A DNA stretch of 54,273 nt from an uncultured Collinsella sp. (GTDB lineage: Bacteria; Actinomycetota; Coriobacteriia; Coriobacteriales; Coriobacteriaceae), in NCBI GenBank assembly GCA_902494935.1, contig CABUVH010000002.1, forward strand, positions 1 to 54,273, written 5' to 3'. Numbering within the stretch: position 1 is the stretch's first letter; every line of letters starts with the position of its first letter. A program made the position numbers and the translations under genes. The notes beneath the pieces were generated by a model that searched no databases, was not told the DNA's origin, and saw only the letters and a program-made list of their open reading frames with translations. Shown one piece after another: positions 25,203 through 33,141 of this stretch.

Positions 25203-26483
25203 ATGTCCCTATCTCTAATCTCAAAATCCCAACCATCGCTGTCCGCGCAGGCAAAGCGCCTGGTGGCAATGCGGTTTCTCATCTACACCGGCTTCCAGAC
25301 CAGCTACTTTATCGGCGTCATCGGATCGCTCACCTATGCAGACGATGCCTCGGTCGTGGCGACATCGCTGGCCGTCCTTTTTATGAACGTCTTCGTAATC
25401 TTGGGGTCCTTTGCGGGTGGCGCGGCGCTCGACGCCTGGGGTCCGCGCCGTCATTTCTTGCTGAGCATCGTGGGCACGCTGGCAACCGGCGCGGCAATCC
25501 TCGCCTTTGGCAGCGCGACCGGCATCGTCCTGCTCGGCGCGGTGCTCCTGGGCTTCGTGATGGGGTTCGCCCAGCCCATCGCCACGTCCTATCCGGCCTA
25601 CCTCACCGACGATCCTGCCGAGCTCAAAGACATTAACTCCGCCATTGCCATGTTCTCAAACGTGAGTATCATCGTTGGCCCCACGCTGGGCGGCTTTGTC
25701 GCGGCGGCTGCGTCGTCGCGCGCGGTGTTTGTGCTCATGATGATTTTTACCGTACTGGCGCTCGTCGTCGGTTGGGACTTTGGGCCGCAGACCAGCCATG
25801 TCGCCGGGCATGCGGATGCCGATTCGGCAGAGGAAGGGGAGCGTGCGGGACAAAGCTCCAACCCCAGCACGTCCACCCGCGCAACCTTCGCGACCAGCAT
25901 CAAGACAGTCTTTACCAACAGCGTTCTCGCCCTACTGTTCTGCATCATCTTTCTTTCGAACTTCGGCTATGGCGCCTTTGACCCGCTGGAGTCGTTCTTC
26001 TACCGCGATGTTCTGCACGTCGGTGTCGAATGGATGGGCTGGCTCTCGTCGGCCAGCGGTGTGGGCGCGGTGCTGGGCGCCGTGGCCGCGCTCCGCTTGC
26101 CGCCGCACCTGGTCAACCTTAAAACGCTGCTCGTGGCGCTTATGTCCGTGGGTCTGGGAAGCCTGCTCTACGTGGGAACGCCGTACGTGGGCGTAGCCCT
26201 CGTCGGCCAGATTGCCCTGGGCGTGGCCTGGGGCGTCGTCAACCCGCTCCACAACACGATCGTGCAAACGACGGCTCCTCTCGAGCAGCTCGGCCGCGTC
26301 AACTCGGTCATGGGTTTTGGTAACATGTTCGCCGGCGTGGCCCCGCTGGCGATTGCTCCGTGGCTGGCGGCGACGTTTGGCGTGCAACAGACACTCGTTG
26401 GTGCGGGCATGGTCGTGACGGCGGTTCCCGCGGCGCTACTGCTGTTTGGACGCCGGCATTTGGATCGTGCCGCAAGGCAGTAA
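25203..26483 (+). CDS. Major facilitator superfamily transporter
   Basis: The 426-residue protein has about 12 membrane segments with the usual hydrophilic central loop (about 205-230). GGAALDAWGPRRHFLL near 74-89 matches the MFS motif between helices 2 and 3, and GRVNSVMGFGNMFAG lies in the C-terminal half. It looks like a drug or metabolite exporter of the MFS_1/MFS_3 type. AAGGAG precedes ATG 25203. It stands alone: hairpins on the left and a family A hairpin three bases after its stop codon. Substrate unknown. Confidence 0.9.
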   Translation: MSLSLISKSQPSLSAQAKRLVAMRFLIYTGFQTSYFIGVIGSLTYADDASVVATSLAVLFMNVFVILGSFAGGAALDAWGPRRHFLLSIVGTLATGAAILAFGSATGIVLLGAVLLGFVMGFAQPIATSYPAYLTDDPAELKDINSAIAMFSNVSIIVGPTLGGFVAAAASSRAVFVLMMIFTVLALVVGWDFGPQTSHVAGHADADSAEEGERAGQSSNPSTSTRATFATSIKTVFTNSVLALLFCIIFLSNFGYGAFDPLESFFYRDVLHVGVEWMGWLSSASGVGAVLGAVAALRLPPHLVNLKTLLVALMSVGLGSLLYVGTPYVGVALVGQIALGVAWGVVNPLHNTIVQTTAPLEQLGRVNSVMGFGNMFAGVAPLAIAPWLAATFGVQQTLVGAGMVVTAVPAALLLFGRRHLDRAARQ

Positions 26484-26485
26484 AA

Positions 26486-26546
26486 ACCATCACAACATTC
26501 GATGAAAATCGCGATTTTGCCGAAAAACGTCGAATGTTGTGATGCT
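26486..26546. repeat. 61-bp hairpin family A, copy A3 (solitary, inverted)
   Basis: ACCATCACAACATTCGA (26486-26502) pairs with TCGAATGTTGTGATG (26530-26544). Its loop (CGATTTTG, AAAACGTCG) matches the reverse complement of A1 and A2, so the unit is in opposite orientation. No nuclease-like gene is next to it. Confidence 0.85.
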
Positions 26547-26581
26547 TTGCGCCCCGGGCCAGGCCACCCTTCGGGCCAGGC

Positions 26582-26612
26582 CGCCACAAAGGGGCCGGGC
26601 ACCTTTGTGGCG
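26582..26612. repeat. CCACAAAGG-type palindrome, copy 3
   Basis: CGCCACAAAGG (26582-26592) and CCTTTGTGGCG (26602-26612) are perfectly complementary around GGCCGGGCA. It lies in the leader region of the HAD gene. Confidence 0.75.
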
Positions 26613-26700
26613 ATCGGGCCCCAACGGCCCGTGCCTTGGTATACCATGTACGCCGTTCACGAATACACCCCACACCGCCGCACAACCCAGAAAGGCCCCC

Positions 26701-27522
26701 ATGGATACCACCTTTAGCCACATCAAAGCCGTGTTCTGCGATATCGACGGCACGCTGCTCACGAGCGAGCACACGGTGTCCCCGCGCACCGTGGCCGCGA
26801 TCCGCGCCCTGCGCGAGCGCGGCGTGCTCTTTGGCCTGTGCACCGGGCGCGACGCCCACGCGACCGAGGCCATGTACGAGCTCTGGGGCATCGAAGGCCT
26901 GGTGGACGTGCTCGTGGGCTGCGGTGGCGCCGAGGTCATCGATCGCGCGCACGGCATCAACGAGCTGAGCTACCCGCTGCCGGGCGAAACCATCGCGCGC
27001 ATCTGCAAGCACATGGCGGACCTTCCGGCAACGCCCGTCTGCCCCTGGGACGGCGTGTTCTACGTTCCCGAGAGCAACGCGTGCGTCGAGCATCTGTCGC
27101 GTGTCGACGGCGTACCCTATAAGGTGGTCGATTTTGCCGAGTTTTTGCGCGAACCGCAGCCCAAGGTGATGTTTACCATGGCGCCCGAGGTGATGCCGCA
27201 GGTCATCGAGCGCGCATCGACGTTTGCCGACGACACCGTTAAGGCAGCCGCCCTGCAAACCACGCAGCGCCTCTACGAGTTCATGGATCCGCGCGTGTCC
27301 AAGACGCGCGGCCTTGTGCGCGTGGCGGAGCTCAACGACATGGAGCTCCAGGACATCTGTGTGTTTGGCGATGCGGACAACGACACCTGCATGGTGGCTG
27401 ACGCCGGCGTGGGCGTGGCCATGGCAAACGGCAGCGACGCCACCCGTGCCGCCGCCGACTTTGTAACCGCGAGCAACGACAAAGACGGCATCGCGATCTT
27501 TATTGAGGAACATCTGCTGTAG
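26701..27522 (+). CDS. HAD-superfamily hydrolase, Cof type
   Basis: The 273-residue protein has the Cof/HAD-IIB layout: nucleophile motif CDIDGTLL near 12-19, motif II in CTGRDAH, a C2-type cap between about 85 and 195, and GDADNDTCM with the acidic motif IV near the C-terminus. These enzymes remove phosphate from sugar phosphates, flavin mononucleotide or similar small molecules. AGAAAGGCCCCC precedes ATG 26701, so the ribosome site is modest. It is followed by another copy of the CCACAAAGG repeat and then a long AT-rich region. Substrate unknown. Confidence 0.9.
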   Translation: MDTTFSHIKAVFCDIDGTLLTSEHTVSPRTVAAIRALRERGVLFGLCTGRDAHATEAMYELWGIEGLVDVLVGCGGAEVIDRAHGINELSYPLPGETIARICKHMADLPATPVCPWDGVFYVPESNACVEHLSRVDGVPYKVVDFAEFLREPQPKVMFTMAPEVMPQVIERASTFADDTVKAAALQTTQRLYEFMDPRVSKTRGLVRVAELNDMELQDICVFGDADNDTCMVADAGVGVAMANGSDATRAAADFVTASNDKDGIAIFIEEHLL

Positions 27523-27533
27523 CGCCGGGGGGC

Positions 27534-27564
27534 ACCGCAAAAGGGGACAGGCTCCTTTGCAGTG
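27534..27564. repeat. CCACAAAGG-type palindrome, copy 4 (degenerate)
   Basis: CACCGCAAAAGG and CCTTTGCAGTGG frame GGACAGGCT. It lies 12 bp after the HAD stop and may be its terminator. Confidence 0.6.
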
Positions 27565-28025
27565 GCCTCAGGCGATTTGGGCGAATTGATGCCTAAAATC
27601 TGCGCGTAAATTCAGATATGGTTGTCTGAACATTACGCTTCTAATATACCGATGAAATAAAAATATTCCCATCAATTTGGTAGTCTATTCCTCCCGGTTA
27701 ATGACCTACCATTCGCGGTTGATTTTCGACCGTTCACAGGATGCTTGCTCTTGAGCAAAATGTTGTGCAAATAAATAAAATGCTATTAAAAAACTGATAA
27801 CTAACTTAATTACCAGTAGAAACAGATATTTCAGAGCGAATAAACGAAAGCAAATCTGAGTAAATGTCAAGAGAATTGAGAACTGGCTACAAAAATGTCG
27901 GTTTTGTTGCTCGGATGTTTAAACAATAGTTACAATAGTATTACTAAGCGTGCGCAATTACAGATTGCGCAGATACGTTTGATAGTGAAAGAGCAAGATC
28001 GCGGTCTCTTGGGGAGGAGACATCG
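27565..28025 (+). promoter_or_regulatory. AT-rich control region of the pilus operon
   Basis: This 460-bp gap is much richer in A and T than its surroundings. I see no convincing gene. Near the operon there is TACAAT (27931-27936) as a possible -10, a perfect 8-bp inverted repeat TGCGCAAT/ATTGCGCA (27951-27958, 27964-27971) just after it, and GTCTC/GAGAC arms around the GGGGAGG ribosome site. Together they suggest regulated initiation and perhaps translation control. Low GC may also reflect horizontal origin of the operon. Confidence 0.45.
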
Positions 28026-31000
28026 ATGAAAGCGAATTCAGAAAAAACTAAGCAGAGTAAAAAAGCGACGCGCCGCGTACTGGCAGGCGTTTTGTGCGGA
28101 GCATCCGTTTTGAGCCTGGTACTGTCGCTCGTCATGCCTCCGATCTCGCAGGCCATTGCCAACGATGCCCAGGCAGCTCCTACCGAGGAAACTGTAATGG
28201 GGGGGGGTTCCTCAAGTGAGTCTACTGGTGTAGACAACACTACCAACGGGGATACCGAAAACCAGAATAGCGACGAGGTCGACGGCGGCGAGGCCGACTC
28301 TTCAAATGGTGTTGAGCAGGGTCAGTCTGAGGATCAGCCTGAGGGCGAGTTGCAGGTCGAAGACGGCGAGTCGTCGGATGACGGCGCCGTTATGGCAGCT
28401 GCGGAAGGTGGGCAAACCGAAGCGGCGCCCGTCGAGATAAATAGCGCTGACGATTTGAAAAACAAGTTGGAGAATGCAAGCGGTGTCGCTAGCTTCAAGC
28501 TTATGAATGATGTCGATACCGGCGGGACAATCCAGCTTGGCAAGGACGGCAGCAAGATCACGCTGGATCTAAACGGTCACAAAATTAAACACGAGAGCTC
28601 GAGCCAGCCCCTGTTCAACATTACGGGGGGCGCGACGTTAACCGTCATGGATAGTCAGCAAGCTGAAGTGGATGATCCAACGGGCGACAAATATGTATGC
28701 TCCGACAACACATTTAGCAAAAATGGCAACCTTGCCTCTGTGGCCCCTGATGAGACTTCTAATATTCCTACAAATCTCACCTACTATGTAACCGGATCGT
28801 CCGTAAATCCAGATGGCATTAGCACTACCGAGGCTCTTTATAAACATGAAGCTACCATCGGCGGCGCCATCGTGGCGTGCAATAGTAACGACAAATTGAA
28901 GCTCATCAATCTTTATGGCACTAATGGTAAGGGCGGTACGTTCAATCTTGAAAGTGGCGTGCTGACGCAAGGACAGGGCTGTAAAGTTGCCAACTTGGTC
29001 TACGCCGAGAACGGTTCTACCGTCAATATGAGCGGTGGCTACGTTTGCGGTGCCTCTACGGGAACCTCGGGCACCGGCGCTGGCATTATGGTGTCTAATG
29101 AAAAGGGTGCTGCTTCGACCCTTAATCTAACCGGTGGCGTTATCGCAGGTAACTACGCTCCCAATGGCGGCGGCGTGTACGCTAAGGGCTCAATGGTCAA
29201 CGTGGATGGCAGCATTATCTCCGGCAACGGTACGTTTGGTAGCCAGTCTGGCCACGGCGCAGGTATCTGTGCGTTCGAATCAACCGTTAACGTTACGAGC
29301 GGCTACATCACCAATAACAAGTATCAGTTCTACCAAGATACCGATTCGACTAATTGGGTGCACAAGGGCGGCGGTTGCCACGGTGGTGGTGGTATTGCTG
29401 CTTTTAATGGCGGTAGCCTGAAGATTAACGGTGGCTACATCACCGGTAACTATTCTGCCGAGGCCGGTGGCGGTATTTATGCTGGCGCTTGGAAGCAGGC
29501 TCTTTCCACGTTTACGTTCTCTGGTGGAACCATCGCCAGCAATGTGGCGCAAAACTCAGAGGGTGGCGGTATCCGCATTGCTGCGCCTACCGTTGGTGTG
29601 TTTGAAGTTGCGAATGGTTCACACGCTTATATCACCAACAATACGACCAATACCACTAATGACTGGGGCGGTGGCGGCGTGTTCGTCCAGGGCGGCAACA
29701 GTGATGAAAACGTTAATTCAGCGACTCTTAAGATTTACAACGCGCTGATTACTAACAATTCGGCCGAGGGCTATGGCGGTGGCTTCGCTGCCTGCCCGAC
29801 CGGCAAAACGGCTATTACCGATACCAATGGTATTGCGATTTTCGGAAACCGCGATGAAAACGGCGCCCACCTATCGGGTGGTACTAATGGTAAGAATGAA
29901 GATCAGCCCACAACCGTTAAGGGCGGCGAAATCACTGATACCTTCAAGCAAAACGGCCATAAGGATCTATTCCTGATTCGCAAGTCAGATAATAGCGACT
30001 ACATCGCTGCCGTAACTGGTCAGATGCTTGGTGGCGGCGCTGCCAACTGGAGGGGCACGATCGACGGTCAGCCGCCTACGACCATCGGCAAGTACGAGGG
30101 CGCCCAGGCTAAGTACATGATTGGCCTCGATGCAGATCCTTCCGATGGTGATCAAGGGCTTGCCCGTGATAATGCCACGCTCTTCATCACGGGCAACAAA
30201 TCCAACATCCACGGCGGCGGCATCATGACCAACGGCGACGTTGTCGCTGGTTCCACCATGCAGGTGAGCGTGTACCCCAAGATGAAGCTCAATGGCACTA
30301 AGGCGCTAATGGGTCGTGCGCTTAAAGACGGAGAGTTCAAGTTCCAGCTGCTCAAACAGGGTACAAACAAGCAGGATCCCTCGTTTGCCGATCACAAGCT
30401 GCGACTCAATGGCTGCACAAAAGTTGGCAATGGGGTCACGAATGATGGCGGCGGCAACTTTGCCTTTAATCTGGGCGAGGTCTATTCCGATGACTCGATC
30501 GTCTACTACCTCGTTGAGGACCCCGGTGACAATCCCGTTTCTGGCGTGACTTGCGACGAGACTATCTACAAGATAGATCCTAAGGTCGTAAAGGATGAAA
30601 AAAAGTCGCATAAGGTGCTTGATATCGAGTACACGTACTATACGGTCAGTAGTGTGGCAATCACCACAATCGCCGCTAATGGTACTACGTCTGTTGCTAC
30701 GGTTTATCCAATACCCGAAGGTGACGTTGCAAACGTCGCGCTAACAAGCTCAAAGACTTTCACCAACACATACACGCCGTACGACTCCAAGGGTTCCTGG
30801 ACTCCGGCGGCTACGAAGGTTGTCAAGGGTGGCGAGATGAAGAAGTTTACGCTTCAGCTCGCGACCGACAAGGAGTTCACGAGCATCGTCAACGATAAGT
30901 CGACCAAGGCTGACGGCTCCAAGTCCCAGACCTTGGACTTCGACGAGATTGAGTACAAACTCAATCAACTCGAAAAGCTCGAATCTGACCCTACCGGTCG

Positions 31001-31376
31001 TGGTGCAAGCAAGACCTTCACCTATTACGTCCGTGAACAGCGGCCGACGACGCCGTTCACGAACTACGAGTATGACCAGTCGGTCTATCAAATTACGGTC
31101 AAGGCGGCTGATAACTCTAAAGGCAAGATAGACATCTCTGCAACCTACAAGCAGATTCAAGATCGTAATGGTAATCTGGTGACCGACGACACTGAGCATA
31201 CGTTCACCGACTCCACCCCCACCTTCACCAACACCTACTCCACCACATTGCCCCTTTCTGGTATGTCGGGCGTCACTCTGACGTACCTTGCCGGCGCGGC
31301 GGTGCTTTGCGCTGCTGCGGCCTGGATGCACATTCGTCGCAAGGCGAATGCGAAGGGAGGCGAGCGTCGTGAATAA
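28026..31376 (+). CDS. Large sortase-anchored adhesin/pilus tip protein, phase-variable candidate
   Basis: The 1116-residue surface protein starts with a signal peptide (basic residues to 17, hydrophobic 18-45). A Ser/Glu/Asp-rich linker (50-130) follows, then a long glycine-rich repeat region (about 130-700) with recurring GGxI, GGG and N-x-T patterns typical of a right-handed beta-helix. From about 740 it has Spy0128-like pilin isopeptide domains, each ending in a TFTNTY strand. The C-terminus has LPLSG, a hydrophobic segment and RRKANAK, a sortase signal. A run of nine G at codons 58-61 makes a frame shift easy; one base more or less gives a stop within about ten codons. GGGGAGG precedes ATG. 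The stop overlaps the next gene by 8 bp. Confidence 0.87.
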   Translation: MKANSEKTKQSKKATRRVLAGVLCGASVLSLVLSLVMPPISQAIANDAQAAPTEETVMGGGSSSESTGVDNTTNGDTENQNSDEVDGGEADSSNGVEQGQSEDQPEGELQVEDGESSDDGAVMAAAEGGQTEAAPVEINSADDLKNKLENASGVASFKLMNDVDTGGTIQLGKDGSKITLDLNGHKIKHESSSQPLFNITGGATLTVMDSQQAEVDDPTGDKYVCSDNTFSKNGNLASVAPDETSNIPTNLTYYVTGSSVNPDGISTTEALYKHEATIGGAIVACNSNDKLKLINLYGTNGKGGTFNLESGVLTQGQGCKVANLVYAENGSTVNMSGGYVCGASTGTSGTGAGIMVSNEKGAASTLNLTGGVIAGNYAPNGGGVYAKGSMVNVDGSIISGNGTFGSQSGHGAGICAFESTVNVTSGYITNNKYQFYQDTDSTNWVHKGGGCHGGGGIAAFNGGSLKINGGYITGNYSAEAGGGIYAGAWKQALSTFTFSGGTIASNVAQNSEGGGIRIAAPTVGVFEVANGSHAYITNNTTNTTNDWGGGGVFVQGGNSDENVNSATLKIYNALITNNSAEGYGGGFAACPTGKTAITDTNGIAIFGNRDENGAHLSGGTNGKNEDQPTTVKGGEITDTFKQNGHKDLFLIRKSDNSDYIAAVTGQMLGGGAANWRGTIDGQPPTTIGKYEGAQAKYMIGLDADPSDGDQGLARDNATLFITGNKSNIHGGGIMTNGDVVAGSTMQVSVYPKMKLNGTKALMGRALKDGEFKFQLLKQGTNKQDPSFADHKLRLNGCTKVGNGVTNDGGGNFAFNLGEVYSDDSIVYYLVEDPGDNPVSGVTCDETIYKIDPKVVKDEKKSHKVLDIEYTYYTVSSVAITTIAANGTTSVATVYPIPEGDVANVALTSSKTFTNTYTPYDSKGSWTPAATKVVKGGEMKKFTLQLATDKEFTSIVNDKSTKADGSKSQTLDFDEIEYKLNQLEKLESDPTGRGASKTFTYYVREQRPTTPFTNYEYDQSVYQITVKAADNSKGKIDISATYKQIQDRNGNLVTDDTEHTFTDSTPTFTNTYSTTLPLSGMSGVTLTYLAGAAVLCAAAAWMHIRRKANAKGGERRE
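28199..28207 (+). repeat. G9 homopolymer in the adhesin reading frame
   Basis: Nine consecutive G directly follow the secretion region of the adhesin. With eight G the frame reaches TAG, and with ten G it reaches TGA, both within about a dozen codons. This is a typical slipped-strand contingency tract. Confidence 0.85.
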
Positions 31377-33018
31377 GAAAGTTTGCTCCTTCCCAATCTT
31401 GTTTGCGCTGCTTGCCCTCCTGATCGGCACCTGCGCGGTTGTGTTCCCCGCTTCCGCGCAGGCCGCGCCGACCTCGACCGGTTCCATCACGGTGAGCGGC
31501 ACCGTGGCGAGCAGCTACGACGTCTACCAGATCTTTAGCGCCAACGTCGTCGACGGCGACAGCGACGCCAAGATCGCCACCGACCTCGCCTGGGCAAGCG
31601 ACGCCGTGCGTGACGCCGTCCTGCCCGTGCTGCACAGCGCCGGCATGCCCAATTCCCAGACCACCGCGCAGGAAGCTGCCGAGTGGCTCAACACCGATTC
31701 CCACCTTACGAGCGCGCTGAGCGCACAGCTCGCTCGTTCCCTCCAGAGCTCTGGCGCCGTGCCCGTGGCCCTCAACGCGGGCACGGCGGCCGAGCTGCCC
31801 TGTGGCTACTGGCTCATCGTCGCCGACGACGACGCCATCGCCCAGGGCGAGGTCGGCACTGCGCCGATCATGGCCCTGGTCGGCGGCAGCGCCGTCACCG
31901 TCAAGCCCAAGGCCGCGACCCCCAAGGTCGCCAAGCATGTGCTGGAGGACAGCACCGCCGCCTGGCAGAAGGCCGCCGACGCCACGGTCGCCGACGACCT
32001 GTACTGGCGCCTCTCTGCCACGGTCCCGGCGGGCCTTGCCGCCTACGACACCTATACGGTGCGGTTCGTCGACACCATGAGCGCGGGGCTCGACCCCTCC
32101 AAGGTCGCCGCGAGCATGCATGTGTACGTGGCGGCGGGCGCGGACGGCGGCTTCGACGCCGTCGCATGTGAGGGCGGCAACGCCAGCTCGACGCCGGCTA
32201 AAGGGTGGACAGACATAGCTTCACAGTGCAAGGTCTCGGTCGAGGGCAATGCCTTCACCGTCCGCACCGGCGACCTGATCGCCGCGCTCGGCGGGGCAGA
32301 CGCCTTCACCGCGGGCGTCCGCGTGGTTGCTGTCTACAATGCGCCGTTGGGGGGCAACTGCAATCGAGGCGCTACCAAGGGCAACCCCAACGAGGTCTAC
32401 CTGCGCTACCCGCGCTCTCCTCTCGCCGACCAGTCCGGCGACGCCGGATTCACCCGCACGTCGAGCGACGACGCGTGCGCCTACACCTGGGGGCTCAGCC
32501 TCATCAAGCGCTCAAGCGCAAACGATAAACCGCTCGCGGGCGCCAAACTGCGCATTATCGATGACCGCGGGCGCATCCTAACGACTGACGGCTCGTGGTC
32601 GACGGATGCCGACATGTGCGTCACCACGGGCGCAGATGGCCATGTGGAATTGAGCGGTGTGGACGCGGGCGTCTACACCGTCGAAGAGGTCGCGGCTCCC
32701 AAGGGATACACCGCCTTTGAGGGCAAACGAACGGTAACGGTTACGTCCGAGGGATTGGATGTTAAACAGGTAGCAGCCGCGAAGCCCAAAGTGACCGTGT
32801 CGGTCGAAAGCCCTCTGCGGGTTGATACCGCCGATGCCGGGACGGGTTCGATTGAGCTATCGGTGCTTAACACCCCAAGCAAAGAAGCAAGTCGAGGCTT
32901 TATGCCCTCGACGGGAGATAGAACGTTGGTGCTGGTGGCGGTTTTGGCTGCCGTCGGAGTGGCGGTTATTGTTGTCGCGCTCGTCATCAAGCGGGGAGGA
33001 GGTCGCCGTGAAAAATAA
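31369..33018 (+). CDS. Sortase-anchored minor pilin with SpaA-type domain
   Basis: The 549-residue protein starts at GTG 31369 behind GGGAGG, overlapping the adhesin stop. It has a signal peptide (VCSFPILFALLALLIGTCAVVF, cleaved near AQAAP), a fimbrial domain near 30-190 with YDVYQIFSANVVDGD and CGYWLIVAD, a second domain, and a SpaA/Cna-B-type domain near 395-465 (KPLAGAKLRIIDDRG, then GVYTVEEVAAPKGY). The tail has MPSTGD, a hydrophobic stretch and RRGG-like basic residues: a variant sortase motif with M in the first position. Its N-terminal half resembles the next pilin (TAQEAAEWLNT, GYWL). It probably joins or anchors the fibre to the wall. Confidence 0.85.
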   Translation: MNKKVCSFPILFALLALLIGTCAVVFPASAQAAPTSTGSITVSGTVASSYDVYQIFSANVVDGDSDAKIATDLAWASDAVRDAVLPVLHSAGMPNSQTTAQEAAEWLNTDSHLTSALSAQLARSLQSSGAVPVALNAGTAAELPCGYWLIVADDDAIAQGEVGTAPIMALVGGSAVTVKPKAATPKVAKHVLEDSTAAWQKAADATVADDLYWRLSATVPAGLAAYDTYTVRFVDTMSAGLDPSKVAASMHVYVAAGADGGFDAVACEGGNASSTPAKGWTDIASQCKVSVEGNAFTVRTGDLIAALGGADAFTAGVRVVAVYNAPLGGNCNRGATKGNPNEVYLRYPRSPLADQSGDAGFTRTSSDDACAYTWGLSLIKRSSANDKPLAGAKLRIIDDRGRILTTDGSWSTDADMCVTTGADGHVELSGVDAGVYTVEEVAAPKGYTAFEGKRTVTVTSEGLDVKQVAAAKPKVTVSVESPLRVDTADAGTGSIELSVLNTPSKEASRGFMPSTGDRTLVLVAVLAAVGVAVIVVALVIKRGGGRREK

Positions 33019-33058
33019 TTGTCCCCCCCCCTTGCTCAATGGCGTACAGCCTCCGTAG
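33008..33058 (+). CDS. Short upstream ORF containing a C9 tract
   Basis: A 16-codon frame (MKNNCPPPLLNGVQPP) starts at GTG 33008 behind the strong ribosome site GGGGAGGAGG, overlapping the end of the minor pilin gene. Codons 6-8 are nine consecutive C (33023-33031). It ends 83 bp before the major pilin. It may be a leader peptide that tunes pilin expression, or the remnant of a lost gene. Changing the tract length changes where its translation stops (33067 or about 33100), but does not fuse it to the pilin. Confidence 0.4.
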   Translation: MKNNCPPPLLNGVQPP

Positions 33059-33141
33059 CGAGTGACGAGCAGGTCTATCGACCTGATGATCATTGGTTTT
33101 GAAAAAGTTACTAGAGAACCCTCCAAGAAAGAGGACCAAAC

